A stretch of 64,000 nucleotides of DNA from Acinetobacter boissieri (lineage in GTDB: Bacteria; Pseudomonadota; Gammaproteobacteria; Pseudomonadales; Moraxellaceae). A program made the position numbers and the translations under genes. Every line of letters begins with the position of its first letter. The stretch's first letter is position 1. The notes beneath the pieces were generated by a model, which was not told where the DNA came from, did no database searches, and saw only the letters and a list, made by a program, of their open reading frames with translations. The stretch is from assembly GCF_900096955.1 (NCBI RefSeq), contig NZ_FMYL01000009.1, positions 1-64,000 of the forward strand. The letters are read 5' to 3'. Of the stretch, positions 63,626 to 64,000 are shown piece after piece.

Positions 63626-64000
63626 ATGACATCAGTTTTAATCGCAGGTGCAACAGGGTTAGTTGGACATCATGCTCTGCTCAAAGCATTGGCTGACCCT
63701 CGTATTGAACGTGTAATTGCACCAACAAGACGGCCTTTGGACCCTCATCCTAAGTTAAATAATCCTGTTATAGATATGTCTAATTTACCTAAAAATGCAG
63801 ATTGGTGGGCTGTAGACAATGTGATTTGTGCACTAGGTACTACTCGTAAAAAAGCTGGATCAGCAGAGGCCTTTCGAGTAATTGATTATGATTTACAATA
63901 TGAAATCGCTCTACACACTCATCATCATGGAGCACGAAATTTTGCACTCACCTCCTCTATAGGGGCAAATGCAAATTCTCTTTTTCTTTATTTACGTACT
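63626..64000 (+). CDS. NAD(P)-binding oxidoreductase (partial, runs off right edge)
   Basis: ATG 63626 follows GAGG by 9 bp and opens a Rossmann-fold protein (MTSVLIAGATGLVGHHALLK) with the NAD(P)-binding GATGLVG motif. The next segments WAVDNVICALGTTRKKAGSA and GARNFALTSSIGANANS fit the NAD(P)-dependent TIP30/YbjT-like epimerase-dehydrogenase group. Only about 125 residues are visible. A further in-frame ATG at 63602 is possible but lacks a ribosome site. Confidence 0.75.
   Translation, partial: MTSVLIAGATGLVGHHALLKALADPRIERVIAPTRRPLDPHPKLNNPVIDMSNLPKNADWWAVDNVICALGTTRKKAGSAEAFRVIDYDLQYEIALHTHHHGARNFALTSSIGANANSLFLYLRT

Overview
The window looks like a chromosomal segment of an Acinetobacter-type gammaproteobacterium (Moraxellaceae). 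I infer this from the AT-rich sequence, a nitrate-assimilation/molybdopterin block with a NasS/NasT regulator pair, an IS30-type transposase remnant, a chaperone-usher fimbrial set, a large type I-secreted RTX protein and an elongator-type CAT tRNA. The species cannot be fixed from the sequence alone.

Region 1 (1-7.5 kb) is the immunity/recombination arm of a degraded prophage. A divergent Cro/CI switch has three evenly spaced palindromic operators. A partial CII-like gene, a two-gene HipA-like kinase cassette, a YqaJ exonuclease plus RecT annealing pair, a PrtN-like regulator and a broken integrase complete it. The same operator palindrome recurs in the promoter of the recombination genes, so the CI repressor probably controls both.

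Region 2 (7.6-25.6 kb, all on the minus strand) is a type I secretion cluster in decay. It holds a truncated ABC transporter, an HlyD adaptor, a TolC-like outer-membrane channel, an unknown 253-aa protein, four tandem lipoprotein-like paralogues and a giant Ca2+-binding RTX protein of about 3,300 residues that is now split into three reading frames. The RTX protein carries a serralysin-type metalloprotease domain in its middle. The transporter lost its N-terminal part at an IS30-family transposase remnant.

Region 3 (25.9-28 kb) has an alpha/beta hydrolase and a short-chain dehydrogenase. Region 4 (28.1-45.1 kb) is one coherent block for nitrate assimilation: molybdate uptake (modABC), molybdopterin synthesis (moeA, a moaC-mogA fusion, moaE, moaD, moaA, mobA), assimilatory nitrate reductase, a NirD-FAD-reductase fusion, NirB and a nitrate transporter. 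Divergent nasT/nasS-like regulators lie beyond it. The transporter leader has a sigma-54-type promoter followed by two hairpins with A1/G4 hexaloops, the signature of an ANTAR (NasT) RNA target.

Region 5 (45.1-52.9 kb) has acnB and a four-gene chaperone-usher fimbrial operon. Region 6 (53.5-62.9 kb) starts with a tRNA and a 43-aa basic protein. It continues with a type I restriction-modification operon whose hsdS and hsdR genes are separated by three nuclease or abortive-infection cargo genes: Abi_C-like, GIY-YIG/DUF4357/DUF5655-like and EVE-HNH. The right edge holds a possible start-less small ORF and the beginning of an NAD(P)-binding oxidoreductase.
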